From assembly GCF_037860835.1 (NCBI RefSeq), contig NZ_JBBEOG010000001.1, forward strand, positions 124,001 to 188,000: a stretch of 64,000 nt of DNA, in the 5' to 3' direction. The stretch is from Aquipuribacter nitratireducens. GTDB lineage: Bacteria; Actinomycetota; Actinomycetes; Actinomycetales; JBBAYJ01. The position numbers were made by a program, and so were the translations under genes. The notes beneath the pieces are model-generated. The model saw only the letters and a list, made by a program, of their open reading frames with translations, made no database searches and was not told the DNA's origin. Of the stretch, positions 17,313 to 24,029 are shown one piece after another; within the stretch, counting starts at the first letter, position 1, and every line of letters begins with the position of its first letter.

Positions 17313-17891
17313 TCATGGCAAGGGTCGGGTGAGCTGGGCCTGCACGTGCGCGCGCACCGCGCCCACCATCGGGGCGCCGGTGAGGAGCCACTGGATCTGC
17401 AGGCCGTCCATGAGGGCGATCAGCTGGCGCCCGGCGACCGCCGGGTCGACCCCCGGTGCGAGCGCCCCCTCGCGCGCAGCCGCCGCGAACGCGTCGACGG
17501 CGTGAGCGACCGTCCGCTCGTAGCGGGCGACGAAGTACGCGTGGGCGGGGTGCGCGGGCGACGTCGCCTCGGCCGACAGCACCGCGTACAGCTCGACGAC
17601 GCCCCGGCGGGACTCGTTGTGCCGCACGACGTCGACGAGCCCGGCCAGCTGCTCGACGCCGGTCCCGCTCGTGCGCAGCAGCCCGGCGTCGGCCTCGTCG
17701 CGGTGCGTGAGGGCGGCCATGAGCAGGGCGTCCTTGGTGGGGAAGTGGTAGAGGAGCCCGGCGTGGGTGATGCCGCAGCGGCTCGCGAGCTCCCGCAAGG
17801 ACATGCCGCGGAAGCCGGCGGCGGCGAACGCCTCGAGCGCTCGGTCGAGGATCTCGCCCTTCGTCGCGCGGCCCTTCGCGTACCCCGTCAT
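17313..17891 (-). CDS. TetR/AcrR-family regulator
   Basis: 192 aa. The ATG at 17891 is chosen because GGAGGGGG lies just upstream; a TTG at 17906 in the same frame is inside that site. N-terminal HTH: ILDRALEAFAAAGFRGMSLR then LASRCGITHAGLLYHFPTKD (residues about 12-55). The C-terminal ligand domain has RRGVVELYAVLSAEATSPAH and LMDGLQIQWLLTG, resembling BetI-like regulators. It is divergent from a GH3 beta-glucosidase and a palindrome lies between, so it likely represses that gene in response to a sugar or aglycone. Confidence 0.88.
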   Translation of the reverse strand: MTGYAKGRATKGEILDRALEAFAAAGFRGMSLRELASRCGITHAGLLYHFPTKDALLMAALTHRDEADAGLLRTSGTGVEQLAGLVDVVRHNESRRGVVELYAVLSAEATSPAHPAHAYFVARYERTVAHAVDAFAAAAREGALAPGVDPAVAGRQLIALMDGLQIQWLLTGAPMVGAVRAHVQAQLTRPLP

Positions 17892-17908
17892 CTTCGCCCC
17901 CTCCAACT

Positions 17909-17938
17909 TTTACCACGTGGTCAGTTTTGCTCTACAGT
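17909..17938 (+). promoter_or_regulatory. GH3 promoter with TetR-type palindrome
   Basis: TTTACC (17909-17914), 18-bp spacer and TACAGT (17933-17938) form a candidate promoter for the GH3 gene. The palindrome ACCACGTGGT at 17912-17921 overlaps the -35 box and is flanked by T-rich arms (TTTT on both sides). It lies between the divergent tetR and GH3 genes and is the obvious operator candidate. Confidence 0.6.
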
Positions 17939-17983
17939 AGCCGTCGAGTCGATGACGATCCAGCAACCGAGAGGACCCGCCCC

Positions 17984-20251
17984 ATGCTCGACATCCCCGC
18001 CCTCCTCGCCGACCTCACGCTCGAGGAGAAGGCCTCGCTCCTCGACGGGTCCGACTTCTGGCGCACCCAGCCGGTCGAGCGGCTCGGCATCCCGTCGGTC
18101 ATGGTCACCGACGGCCCGCACGGGCTGCGCAAGCAGCAGGAGGGCGGCGACCACCTCGGCATCGAGGACAGCGTCCCCGCCACGTGCTTCCCGCCCGCCG
18201 TCGGCCTGTCGTCGACGTGGGACGTCGACCTGCTCGTCCGCGTCGGTGAGGCGCTCGGCCTGGAGTGCCGCGCCGCGGAGGTCGCCGTGCTCCTCGGCCC
18301 CGGCGTCAACATGAAGCGCTCGCCGCTGTGCGGCCGGAACTTCGAGTACTTCTCCGAGGACCCCTTCCTCGCCGGCGAGCTGGGCGCCGCCCTCGTCCGC
18401 GGCATCCAGAGCCAGGGCGTCGGCACATCGCTCAAGCACTACGCGGCGAACAACCAGGAGACCGACCGCATGACGGTCTCCGCCGACATCGACGAGCGCA
18501 CGCTCCGCGAGATCTACCTGCCCGCCTTCGAGCGGGTCGTCACCGGCGAGCAGCCGTGGACGGTCATGTGCTCGTACAACCGCATCAACGGCGTCTACGC
18601 CTCGCAGGACCCGTGGCTGCTCACCGAGGTGCTGCGCGACGAGTGGGGCTACACCGGTCTCGTCGTCTCCGACTGGGGTGCGGTGGACGACCGGCCCGCC
18701 GCGGTCGCCGCCGGTCTCGACCTCGAGATGCCGGCGACCTCCGGTGCGAGCGCGGCGAAGGTCGTGGCCGCCGTCGAGGCCGGCACGCTGTCGCAGGCCG
18801 ACGTCGACCGCGCCGTCGAGCGCGTCCTCCGCCTCGTCGACCGCGCCCAGCCCGCCCTCGGGTCGGGGCAGACCTTCGACGTCGAGGCGCACCACGCCCT
18901 CGCGCGGGAGGCGGCGACCGCCAGCGCCGTCCTGCTGAAGAACGACGGGGGCATCCTCCCCCTCGACCCGGCCTCCGGTGGCGCCGTCGCCGTCGTCGGC
19001 GAGCTCGCCCGCACCCCGCGCTACCAGGGCGCCGGCTCCTCGCAGGTCAAGCCCACGCAGCTCGACACGGCCCTCGACGCGCTGCGCGCCGGGCTCGACG
19101 GCCGGCGCGACGTCCGCTTCGCCCCCGGCTACACCGTCGAGAAGGTCCACACGGAGGCCGGTCCCGCCGACCCCGCGCTCGTCGCCGAGGCCGTCGAGGC
19201 CGCGACCGGCGCCGACGTCGTCGTCGTGTTCCTCGGCCTGCCGGCCGTCTACGAGTCCGAGGGCTACGACCGCGCGCACATGGACCTGCCGCCGCAGCAG
19301 CTCGAGCTCCTCGAGGCCGTCGCCGCCGCCAACGACCAGGTCGTCGTCGTGCTGTCGAACGGGTCGGTCGTCACGCTCGAGCCGTGGCAGCACCAGGCGA
19401 AGGCCGTGCTCGAGGGCTGGCTGCTCGGGCAGGCCGGTGGCGCCGCGACCGCCGACCTCCTCCTGGGCGTCGCGGCCCCGTCGGGCCGGCTCACCGAGAC
19501 CGTCCCGGTCCGCCTCGGTGACAACCCCACCGTCGGCAACTTCCCCGGCGAGCACGAGCACGTGCGCTACGGCGAGGGGCTGCTCATCGGCTACCGCTGG
19601 TACGACGCGCACGACCTGCCGGTCGCGTACCCCTTCGGGCACGGCCTCACGTACACGGCCTTCGAGTACTCCGACGTCGACGTCTCCGTCGCGAAGGACG
19701 GCGAGGACCCGCGCGTCGGTGTCCGCGTCACCGTCACGAACACCGGGTCCCGGGCCGGCACCGAGACCGTCCAGGTGTACGTCCGGGACCCGGAGGCGAG
19801 CGTCTACCGGCCCGAGCAGGAGCTCAAGGCGTTCGCCCGGGTCGCGCTCGAGGCGGGGGAGAGCACGACGGTGACCCTCACCCTCGACGCCCGCGCCTTC
19901 GCGTTCTGGCACGTGCCCGCCCACCGGTGGGTCGTCGAGGGCGGCGCCTTCGAGGTCCGCGTCGGGGCCTCGTCCCGCGACATCCGGGCCGCGGTCACCG
20001 TCGAGCTCGAGGGCCAGACCGTCGTGCCGCCGCTGTCCGGCATGTCGGCGACCTCCCAGTGGCTCGAGCACCCGCAGGCCGGTGACTGGCTGCGAGGCGC
20101 CCTCGGCGGCACGGAGTTCGGGCGGATGATCGACCACCCGGTCAACGGGGAGATGTTCCGCGCCATCCCGCTCACGCGCCTCACGCGGATGCCGGGCTTC
20201 CCGGTGTCGGAGTCCGACGCGGACGAGGCGGCGGCGCGGTTCTCGTCCTGA
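17984..20251 (+). CDS. GH3 family beta-glucosidase or related exo-glycosidase
   Basis: 755 aa, no signal peptide, so cytoplasmic. Start ATG behind GAGGAC; the frame upstream contains the promoter. N-terminal TIM barrel with VMVTDGPHGLRKQ, GPGVNMKRSPLCGRNFEYFS, KHYAANNQETDR and the nucleophile Asp near residue 230 in GLVVSDWGAVDDR. Then the (alpha/beta) sandwich (AVLLKNDGGILPLD, VVVFLGLPAVYESEGYDR) and a C-terminal fibronectin III-like domain (FGHGLTYTAFEYSDVDV, VTVTNTGSRAG). The family removes beta-linked glucose or xylose from oligosaccharides and glycosides. Flanked by its divergent TetR regulator. Confidence 0.92.
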   Translation: MLDIPALLADLTLEEKASLLDGSDFWRTQPVERLGIPSVMVTDGPHGLRKQQEGGDHLGIEDSVPATCFPPAVGLSSTWDVDLLVRVGEALGLECRAAEVAVLLGPGVNMKRSPLCGRNFEYFSEDPFLAGELGAALVRGIQSQGVGTSLKHYAANNQETDRMTVSADIDERTLREIYLPAFERVVTGEQPWTVMCSYNRINGVYASQDPWLLTEVLRDEWGYTGLVVSDWGAVDDRPAAVAAGLDLEMPATSGASAAKVVAAVEAGTLSQADVDRAVERVLRLVDRAQPALGSGQTFDVEAHHALAREAATASAVLLKNDGGILPLDPASGGAVAVVGELARTPRYQGAGSSQVKPTQLDTALDALRAGLDGRRDVRFAPGYTVEKVHTEAGPADPALVAEAVEAATGADVVVVFLGLPAVYESEGYDRAHMDLPPQQLELLEAVAAANDQVVVVLSNGSVVTLEPWQHQAKAVLEGWLLGQAGGAATADLLLGVAAPSGRLTETVPVRLGDNPTVGNFPGEHEHVRYGEGLLIGYRWYDAHDLPVAYPFGHGLTYTAFEYSDVDVSVAKDGEDPRVGVRVTVTNTGSRAGTETVQVYVRDPEASVYRPEQELKAFARVALEAGESTTVTLTLDARAFAFWHVPAHRWVVEGGAFEVRVGASSRDIRAAVTVELEGQTVVPPLSGMSATSQWLEHPQAGDWLRGALGGTEFGRMIDHPVNGEMFRAIPLTRLTRMPGFPVSESDADEAAARFSS

Positions 20252-20258
20252 CGAGTTC

Positions 20259-20286
20259 GGTCGGCGCCGTCAGTACGGCGCCGACC
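20259..20286 (+). terminator. Hairpin behind the GH3 gene
   Basis: Perfect 12-bp arms GGTCGGCGCCGT and ACGGCGCCGACC with a CAGT loop, 7 nt after the GH3 stop. No T-run follows, as is common in high-GC genomes. Confidence 0.75.
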
Positions 20287-20309
20287 GCTTCGTGAACACG
20301 TAGGCGACG

Positions 20310-20490
20310 AGGTCAGTGAACAGGGCGACCGCTCGGGCGGACGGTCACGAGTCGGTGAGCCGCCGCACCGTGCCGCGGGGCAGGCTCTCGACGTGGTTCT
20401 CGCCCGGCGAGCCCGAGTCCGGTGCGGGACGACTCCGACAGCAGCCGCTCGTACTGACCGTCGGTGAGCGTGACCTGCGTCCGGTGACTC
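20310..20490 (-). pseudogene. Remnant of a ribbon-helix-helix antitoxin
   Basis: A GTG at 20490 opens VSHRTQVTLTDGQYERLLSE and continues SSRTGLGLA, a typical N-terminus of RHH antitoxins, which would normally continue with AELVRRAVD. Here the frame turns into Arg/Pro-rich sequence with no similarity. Coding-like G/C-ending codons then appear in another frame (SGSPGENHVESLPRGTVRRL, stop near 20345). This looks like an antitoxin broken by an internal deletion or frameshift. No toxin gene is next to it. The rest of 20252-20521 holds only the GH3 terminator. Confidence 0.45.
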
Positions 20491-20521
20491 ACTCCCTTGA
20501 GGCTGGATCGGTCGTCCACCG

Positions 20522-21478
20522 TCAGCGGGGCGGACCCTGGAACTCCAGGCGCATGCCCGCGTCGTCCCGGAGGGCGACGAGGGGACGGGTGCCGGGCTGC
20601 CAGTCGTCGGGCACGAGGAACCACGTGTCGCCCGTGCGCTGCAGCAGGCGGAGCCCCTCGTAGCGGAACCGGTAACGGGACGTCTCGTCGCCGACCTCGT
20701 CGGTGCGGACCGGCGGTGCGAGCTGCAGGTCGCGCTCGCTGAACACGACGACCCCCGAGCGGGTGCCGACGGCGGCCACGACCGCGTCGGCCCGGCCCCT
20801 GCCGACGACCTCGGCGTACTCGGCGACCTCCCAGAACAGCAGCGCCGTGACGAGGACCCCGACGAGGGTCGAACGTCCCGACGGCAGCACGCGTCGCGGG
20901 CCATGCGAGTCGCGCGACGTGGCGTCGAGGCGGTGCCGCACCACGCTGCGGTGGTGCAGGAGGAGGACGAGCACGGCGAGGCCGAGCGGCACGACGAGGT
21001 CCCGCCCGGGTGGCCACCAGACCGCGAGCGCGACGGTGAGGGCGGCCCACACCCACCACAGGTGGAGCGCGACGCGTGCGGCCGGGGGCGTGCGCCGCGC
21101 GCCCGCGGCCCCGCTCTCGACGTCGTGCACGACGCGGGCGCGGAACGCCGACCACGCGATGAGGGCGGCGGAGCCGACGAGGACGGGGACGAACAGCGCA
21201 TCGAGGCTGCGCAGGACGTAGTCGGTGGTGCCCATGCCGAAGATCGACTCGTCGAGACCCATCGCGGCGGCCTGGGCGTGGGTGGTCGCCCAGCCGAAGT
21301 AGAACAGCAGCGCGGTCGCCACCGTCACCGGTGGGCCGACGAGCGCGACGCCCCGCAGCAGCCCGCCGAGGGTGACGGCCGGCGCCGGCTCGTGTGCCGG
21401 CGCCGGCGGTGTCGGCGGCTGCGCGGGGGCGGTGTCCCGTGCGGGGTCCGACGCCCCACGGCGGGCGCGCCGCCTCAC
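20522..21478 (-). CDS. Multi-pass membrane protein of unknown function
   Basis: 318 aa. GTG start overlapping the stop of the upstream lipoprotein gene by 4 nt. A Pro-rich, basic N-terminal tail (about 45 residues) precedes about four or five membrane helices (LRGVALVGPPVTVATALLFY, LFVPVLVGSAALIAWSAF, VALHLWWVWAALTVALAVWW, LVVPLGLAVLVLLL, STLVGVLVTALLFWEVAEYA). The C-terminal about 90 residues are a soluble beta-rich domain (VVFSERDLQLAPPVRTDE to the end, with YRFRYEGLRLLQRTGDTWFL). I do not recognise the family. Translational coupling implies it works with the lipoprotein. Confidence 0.75.
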   Translation of the reverse strand: MRRRARRGASDPARDTAPAQPPTPPAPAHEPAPAVTLGGLLRGVALVGPPVTVATALLFYFGWATTHAQAAAMGLDESIFGMGTTDYVLRSLDALFVPVLVGSAALIAWSAFRARVVHDVESGAAGARRTPPAARVALHLWWVWAALTVALAVWWPPGRDLVVPLGLAVLVLLLHHRSVVRHRLDATSRDSHGPRRVLPSGRSTLVGVLVTALLFWEVAEYAEVVGRGRADAVVAAVGTRSGVVVFSERDLQLAPPVRTDEVGDETSRYRFRYEGLRLLQRTGDTWFLVPDDWQPGTRPLVALRDDAGMRLEFQGPPR

Positions 21479-22410
21479 CCGCCGCCCTCGTCGATGTAGG
21501 TGAACGTGCCCGCGTCGACCACGCCGTGCCCGCCGAGGTCGAGGGTCACAGGCACGTCCCCGGTCGGACCCTCCGGTGCGAGGTACGACGCGTGGCTCGG
21601 ACCTTCGTCGAAGGTCCACGTCGCCTCGACGTCGCCGAAGCGGACCGTCATGGTCGTCGCGAGCCACGCCGCCGTGCCCCAGCCGATGCGGACCTCGGTG
21701 CCGGGCGGGCCCGAGGCGGGGTCGAGGACGAGGTCGCTCGGCGGGCACGCGACACCGGGTCCGGCCGGCCCGAGCTCGGGCGGCGCGGCTCCGGCGGCGG
21801 CCAGCGCGGCCGTGACGTCGCGCACCGCCTCCTCGAGGCACCCGTCGGGGGCGTACGTGGCGCCGCCGGCGTCCCACGCCGCCAGGCCGGCGGTCCACGC
21901 GGCCTCGTCGCCCGCGCGCGCACCCGCGCACAGCAGCGCGGCGGACCGCCAGAACTCCGCCTGGGCGCCCGTCAGGCCCTCGCTGTCGACACGGTCGACG
22001 GCGTCGGCGCAGCTGCTGTCGAGCGTGGCGTACAGCCGCATGACGGGCGACGGGGAGTCCGGCGTCGACGGCCCGAACGGCAGCCAGGCGAGCACGCCGC
22101 CACCGCCCTCGCCCTCGTCCTCTGTCTCGTCCTCTGTCTCGTCCTCGGTCTCGGTCTCGGTCTGCGCCTTGGTCTCGATCTCCTCGTCGTCGTCGACGGT
22201 GGTCGAGGACGGACTCGAGACGGCGGTTTCGGTGGGCCCGGAGGTGTCGGGTCCCGTGGTGCTCGTGGTGACGGACACGTCGCCCCCGGCGTCGGCGGTC
22301 GTGCCGGCCGCCCCGCAGGCCGCGAGGGCGAGGCCCACCACCGACAGACCGGCGAGGCGCAGCGCGACGTCGTGTGCTCCCCGGCCCCGTGCGCCGCTCG
22401 TCCGCCTCAT
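21475..22410 (-). CDS. Lipoprotein with acidic repeat and C-terminal beta domain
   Basis: 311 aa. ATG behind GGAGTGAGGG. Lipobox LALAAC at residues about 27-32 gives a surface-anchored protein. A Thr/Ser/Pro-rich linker leads into a highly acidic low-complexity stretch (about residues 73-97, runs of TEDE) encoded by a short tandem DNA repeat at 22117-22164. The middle has three or four Cys (SSCADAV, LLCAGAR, DGCLEEAV, VACPPSD), possibly disulfide-bonded outside the cell. The last 90 residues resemble an IPT/TIG-like beta sandwich (LDPASGPPGTEVRIGWG). Function unknown; coupled to the membrane protein that follows. Confidence 0.75.
   Translation of the reverse strand: MRRTSGARGRGAHDVALRLAGLSVVGLALAACGAAGTTADAGGDVSVTTSTTGPDTSGPTETAVSSPSSTTVDDDEEIETKAQTETETEDETEDETEDEGEGGGGVLAWLPFGPSTPDSPSPVMRLYATLDSSCADAVDRVDSEGLTGAQAEFWRSAALLCAGARAGDEAAWTAGLAAWDAGGATYAPDGCLEEAVRDVTAALAAAGAAPPELGPAGPGVACPPSDLVLDPASGPPGTEVRIGWGTAAWLATTMTVRFGDVEATWTFDEGPSHASYLAPEGPTGDVPVTLDLGGHGVVDAGTFTYIDEGGG
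22117..22164 (+). repeat. Short tandem repeat inside the lipoprotein gene
   Basis: Two exact 12-bp units GTCCTCTGTCTC at 22117-22128 and 22129-22140, a variant GTCCTCGGTCTC at 22141-22152, then two 6-bp units GGTCTC and GGTCTG. All keep the reading frame of the lipoprotein on the other strand and encode its acidic linker, so copy number could change without a frameshift. Confidence 0.85.
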
Positions 22411-22491
22411 CCGCCCTCACTCCTCCGGTGTGGCGGACCTCAGGAGGCGTGCGAGTGACCCGTGATACCCCTGACGTGCTCGTCGCCCGTG

Positions 22492-22890
22492 CTACCCGGC
22501 GCCGACGAGGACCACCTCGCAGCGGGGACCAGCCGCGTGAGCGAGGCGCGCGTCGGCAGTGAGCAGCGCCGCGTCCAGCCGCTCGGCGAGGGCGACGTAC
22601 ATCGCGTCGTATCCGCGGACGTTCGTGCGGAGCTCCCACGCCCGCTGGAGCAGCGGACCGTGGGGCCAGCGCTGCGCGGGCCACGACCGCAGGTCCGCGA
22701 CGGCACGGGCGGCCGCGCTGCCGTCGAGGAGGCCACGGCGGTGCTGCGTCTGGATCACGGCCAGGACCTCCGCGTCGACGAGATGCGGAGCAGCCAGGTC
22801 GTCGTGAGCCGCCATGATCCGACGAGTGGGTTCGGCGTGTGCCGTGTCGGCGACCACCTCGAACAGCGGGCCCGCGTCAACGACCAGCAT
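22492..22890 (-). CDS. vapC: VapC-type PIN-domain toxin
   Basis: 132 aa PIN-domain ribonuclease. Acidic catalytic residues are visible in MLVVDAGPLFEVV (Asp5), HLVDAEVLAVI (Glu), and YDAMYVALAERLDAALLTAD (Asp residues near 94 and 111). It would cleave RNA, most likely tRNA or rRNA, when freed from its antitoxin. The start overlaps the antitoxin gene by 14 nt, the usual coupling for vapBC. Confidence 0.9.
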   Translation of the reverse strand: MLVVDAGPLFEVVADTAHAEPTRRIMAAHDDLAAPHLVDAEVLAVIQTQHRRGLLDGSAAARAVADLRSWPAQRWPHGPLLQRAWELRTNVRGYDAMYVALAERLDAALLTADARLAHAAGPRCEVVLVGAG

Positions 22891-23122
22891 CTGGCCACGA
22901 GCCCCGGAGCTCGTCGAGCGAGGCGAGGACGGCGTCGCGGTCGATGTCGCTGGGGTGGTGGCGCGTCCGCTCCAGCCACTCCTCGACCGGGGGCCGGCTG
23001 GCCAGGCGCCTCATCTCGCGGCGAAGGAGCTCCGGAACCGTCACACCCGCCGCTGCCGCGTGCCGACGCAGGCCTGCATAGGTCTCGTCGTCGACGTCTC
23101 GCACCTGCAGGGTCCGTGGCAC
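22877..23122 (-). CDS. vapB: RHH-type VapB/FitA-like antitoxin
   Basis: 81 aa from the GTG at 23122 (VPRTLQVRDVDDETYAGLRR), the usual start for this family; the open frame continues upstream to a TTG at 23155, but that codon is the -35 box TTGACA. N-terminal ribbon-helix-helix DNA-binding domain, then a toxin-binding tail (PPVEEWLERTRHHPSDIDRD). It neutralises the following VapC and should autorepress through the palindrome in front of it. The start is placed so that the mRNA has almost no leader. Confidence 0.87.
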   Translation of the reverse strand: MPRTLQVRDVDDETYAGLRRHAAAAGVTVPELLRREMRRLASRPPVEEWLERTRHHPSDIDRDAVLASLDELRGSWPDAGR

Positions 23123-23129
23123 AGGCGCA

Positions 23130-23155
23130 ACTCTACATGCGAGAACGCATGTCAA
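23130..23155 (-). promoter_or_regulatory. vapBC promoter and operator
   Basis: On the minus strand TTGACA (23155-23150) is followed by TAGAGT (23135-23130) with a short 14-nt spacer. Between and over them lies the palindrome ACATGCG-TTCT-CGCATGT (23135-23152), 7-bp arms. Placement over the core promoter fits autorepression by the antitoxin complex. The -10 assignment is uncertain because of the spacing. Confidence 0.6.
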
Positions 23156-23159
23156 GAGT

Positions 23160-23948
23160 TCAGGTGCCCGTGGGTCGTGCGGCCGGCACCACGACGACCC
23201 CGGTGCCAGGGTCGCCGTCGAGCCACGCGGCCTGCTGCCGCCACGCGGCGGTGCACCCGGTCCGCAGCCACGTGCAGTGGACCCGGATCCGGCCCGTGCG
23301 GTGCACCCACTCCCCGGTCGCGGGGTCCCGGAGCATGCGGGCGTCCATGATGTCGGGGCTCACGACGCGCTGGTCCTCGGGCCGGCGCAGGCTCGCGATC
23401 CCGTCGACGTAGTACGCCCACAGGTGCCGCGCCCCGCCGGTGACGTCGCGTTCGAGCATGAGGAGCTCGCCGGCGGGCGACACGATGAGCTCGGCGATGC
23501 TGTAGGTGCCCTCGCCGCCGCGGTAGCGCGCATCACGGGTGCCGACGCACGCGCGGGCGCGTGCCGCGCTGTCCGGCTCGAACGCCCCGCGCAGCTTGAG
23601 GGACCGCCCGCCCTTCGCCGACTTGTACCGGGTCGTGCCGACGAGGTCGAGGCCGCCGCCGTGCTCGCTCACCTGCCGGTCGATGCGCACCCCGGCCTCG
23701 GCCGCGACGTCGGTGAGACGGGCGTCGAGGTAGCGCCCGCTCAGCAGCTGCGCCAGCCGCGTCGGGCGCGGCCGCCACCTCTCCCGGAAGGTCGCATCGG
23801 CGTCCCACAGCCGGTCGAACAGCGCCGCGAAGCGGTCGACCTCGGGCCGCAGGCCCGCAGTGAAGGCGGCGTCGGTGCGCTCGTCGACCGCGCGGAGCGC
23901 GGCCAGCGACTCCGCGAGCCCGACACGCCCCGCGGTCACGACCGTCAT
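23160..23948 (-). CDS. Hypothetical protein, unrecognised family
   Basis: 262 aa from the ATG at 23948. The N-terminal third is helical (ESLAALRAVDERTDAAFTAG, FAALFDRLWDADATFRERW); the middle has VGTTRYKSAKGGRSLKLRGA and RYRGGEGTYSIAELIVSPAG; the C-terminus has ARHLWAYYVDGIASLRRPED, SPDIMDARML and a CTWLRTGC pair. No signal peptide or membrane segment is seen. It ends 4 nt from the vapB promoter region and is divergent from glgP. I cannot assign a function. Codon use is ordinary for the window, so it is very probably expressed. Confidence 0.7.
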   Translation of the reverse strand: MTVVTAGRVGLAESLAALRAVDERTDAAFTAGLRPEVDRFAALFDRLWDADATFRERWRPRPTRLAQLLSGRYLDARLTDVAAEAGVRIDRQVSEHGGGLDLVGTTRYKSAKGGRSLKLRGAFEPDSAARARACVGTRDARYRGGEGTYSIAELIVSPAGELLMLERDVTGGARHLWAYYVDGIASLRRPEDQRVVSPDIMDARMLRDPATGEWVHRTGRIRVHCTWLRTGCTAAWRQQAAWLDGDPGTGVVVVPAARPTGT

Positions 23949-24013
23949 GCTGCCAGCGCTCGCGCGGGAGGACCACGGACCGGTGCCGACACCCGCCCGA
24001 AACCCGACGGCCC

Positions 24014-24029
24014 TACCATCCGCGTCGTG
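24014..24029 (+). promoter_or_regulatory. Leaderless promoter of glgP
   Basis: TACCAT at 24014-24019 lies 7 nt before the GTG at 24027 and there is no ribosome-binding site, so transcription probably starts at the start codon itself. Confidence 0.55.

Noticed and set aside
22117-22164. CRISPR-like repeat
   Set aside because: Units are 6-12 bp, contiguous and in frame within a gene; there are no spacers.
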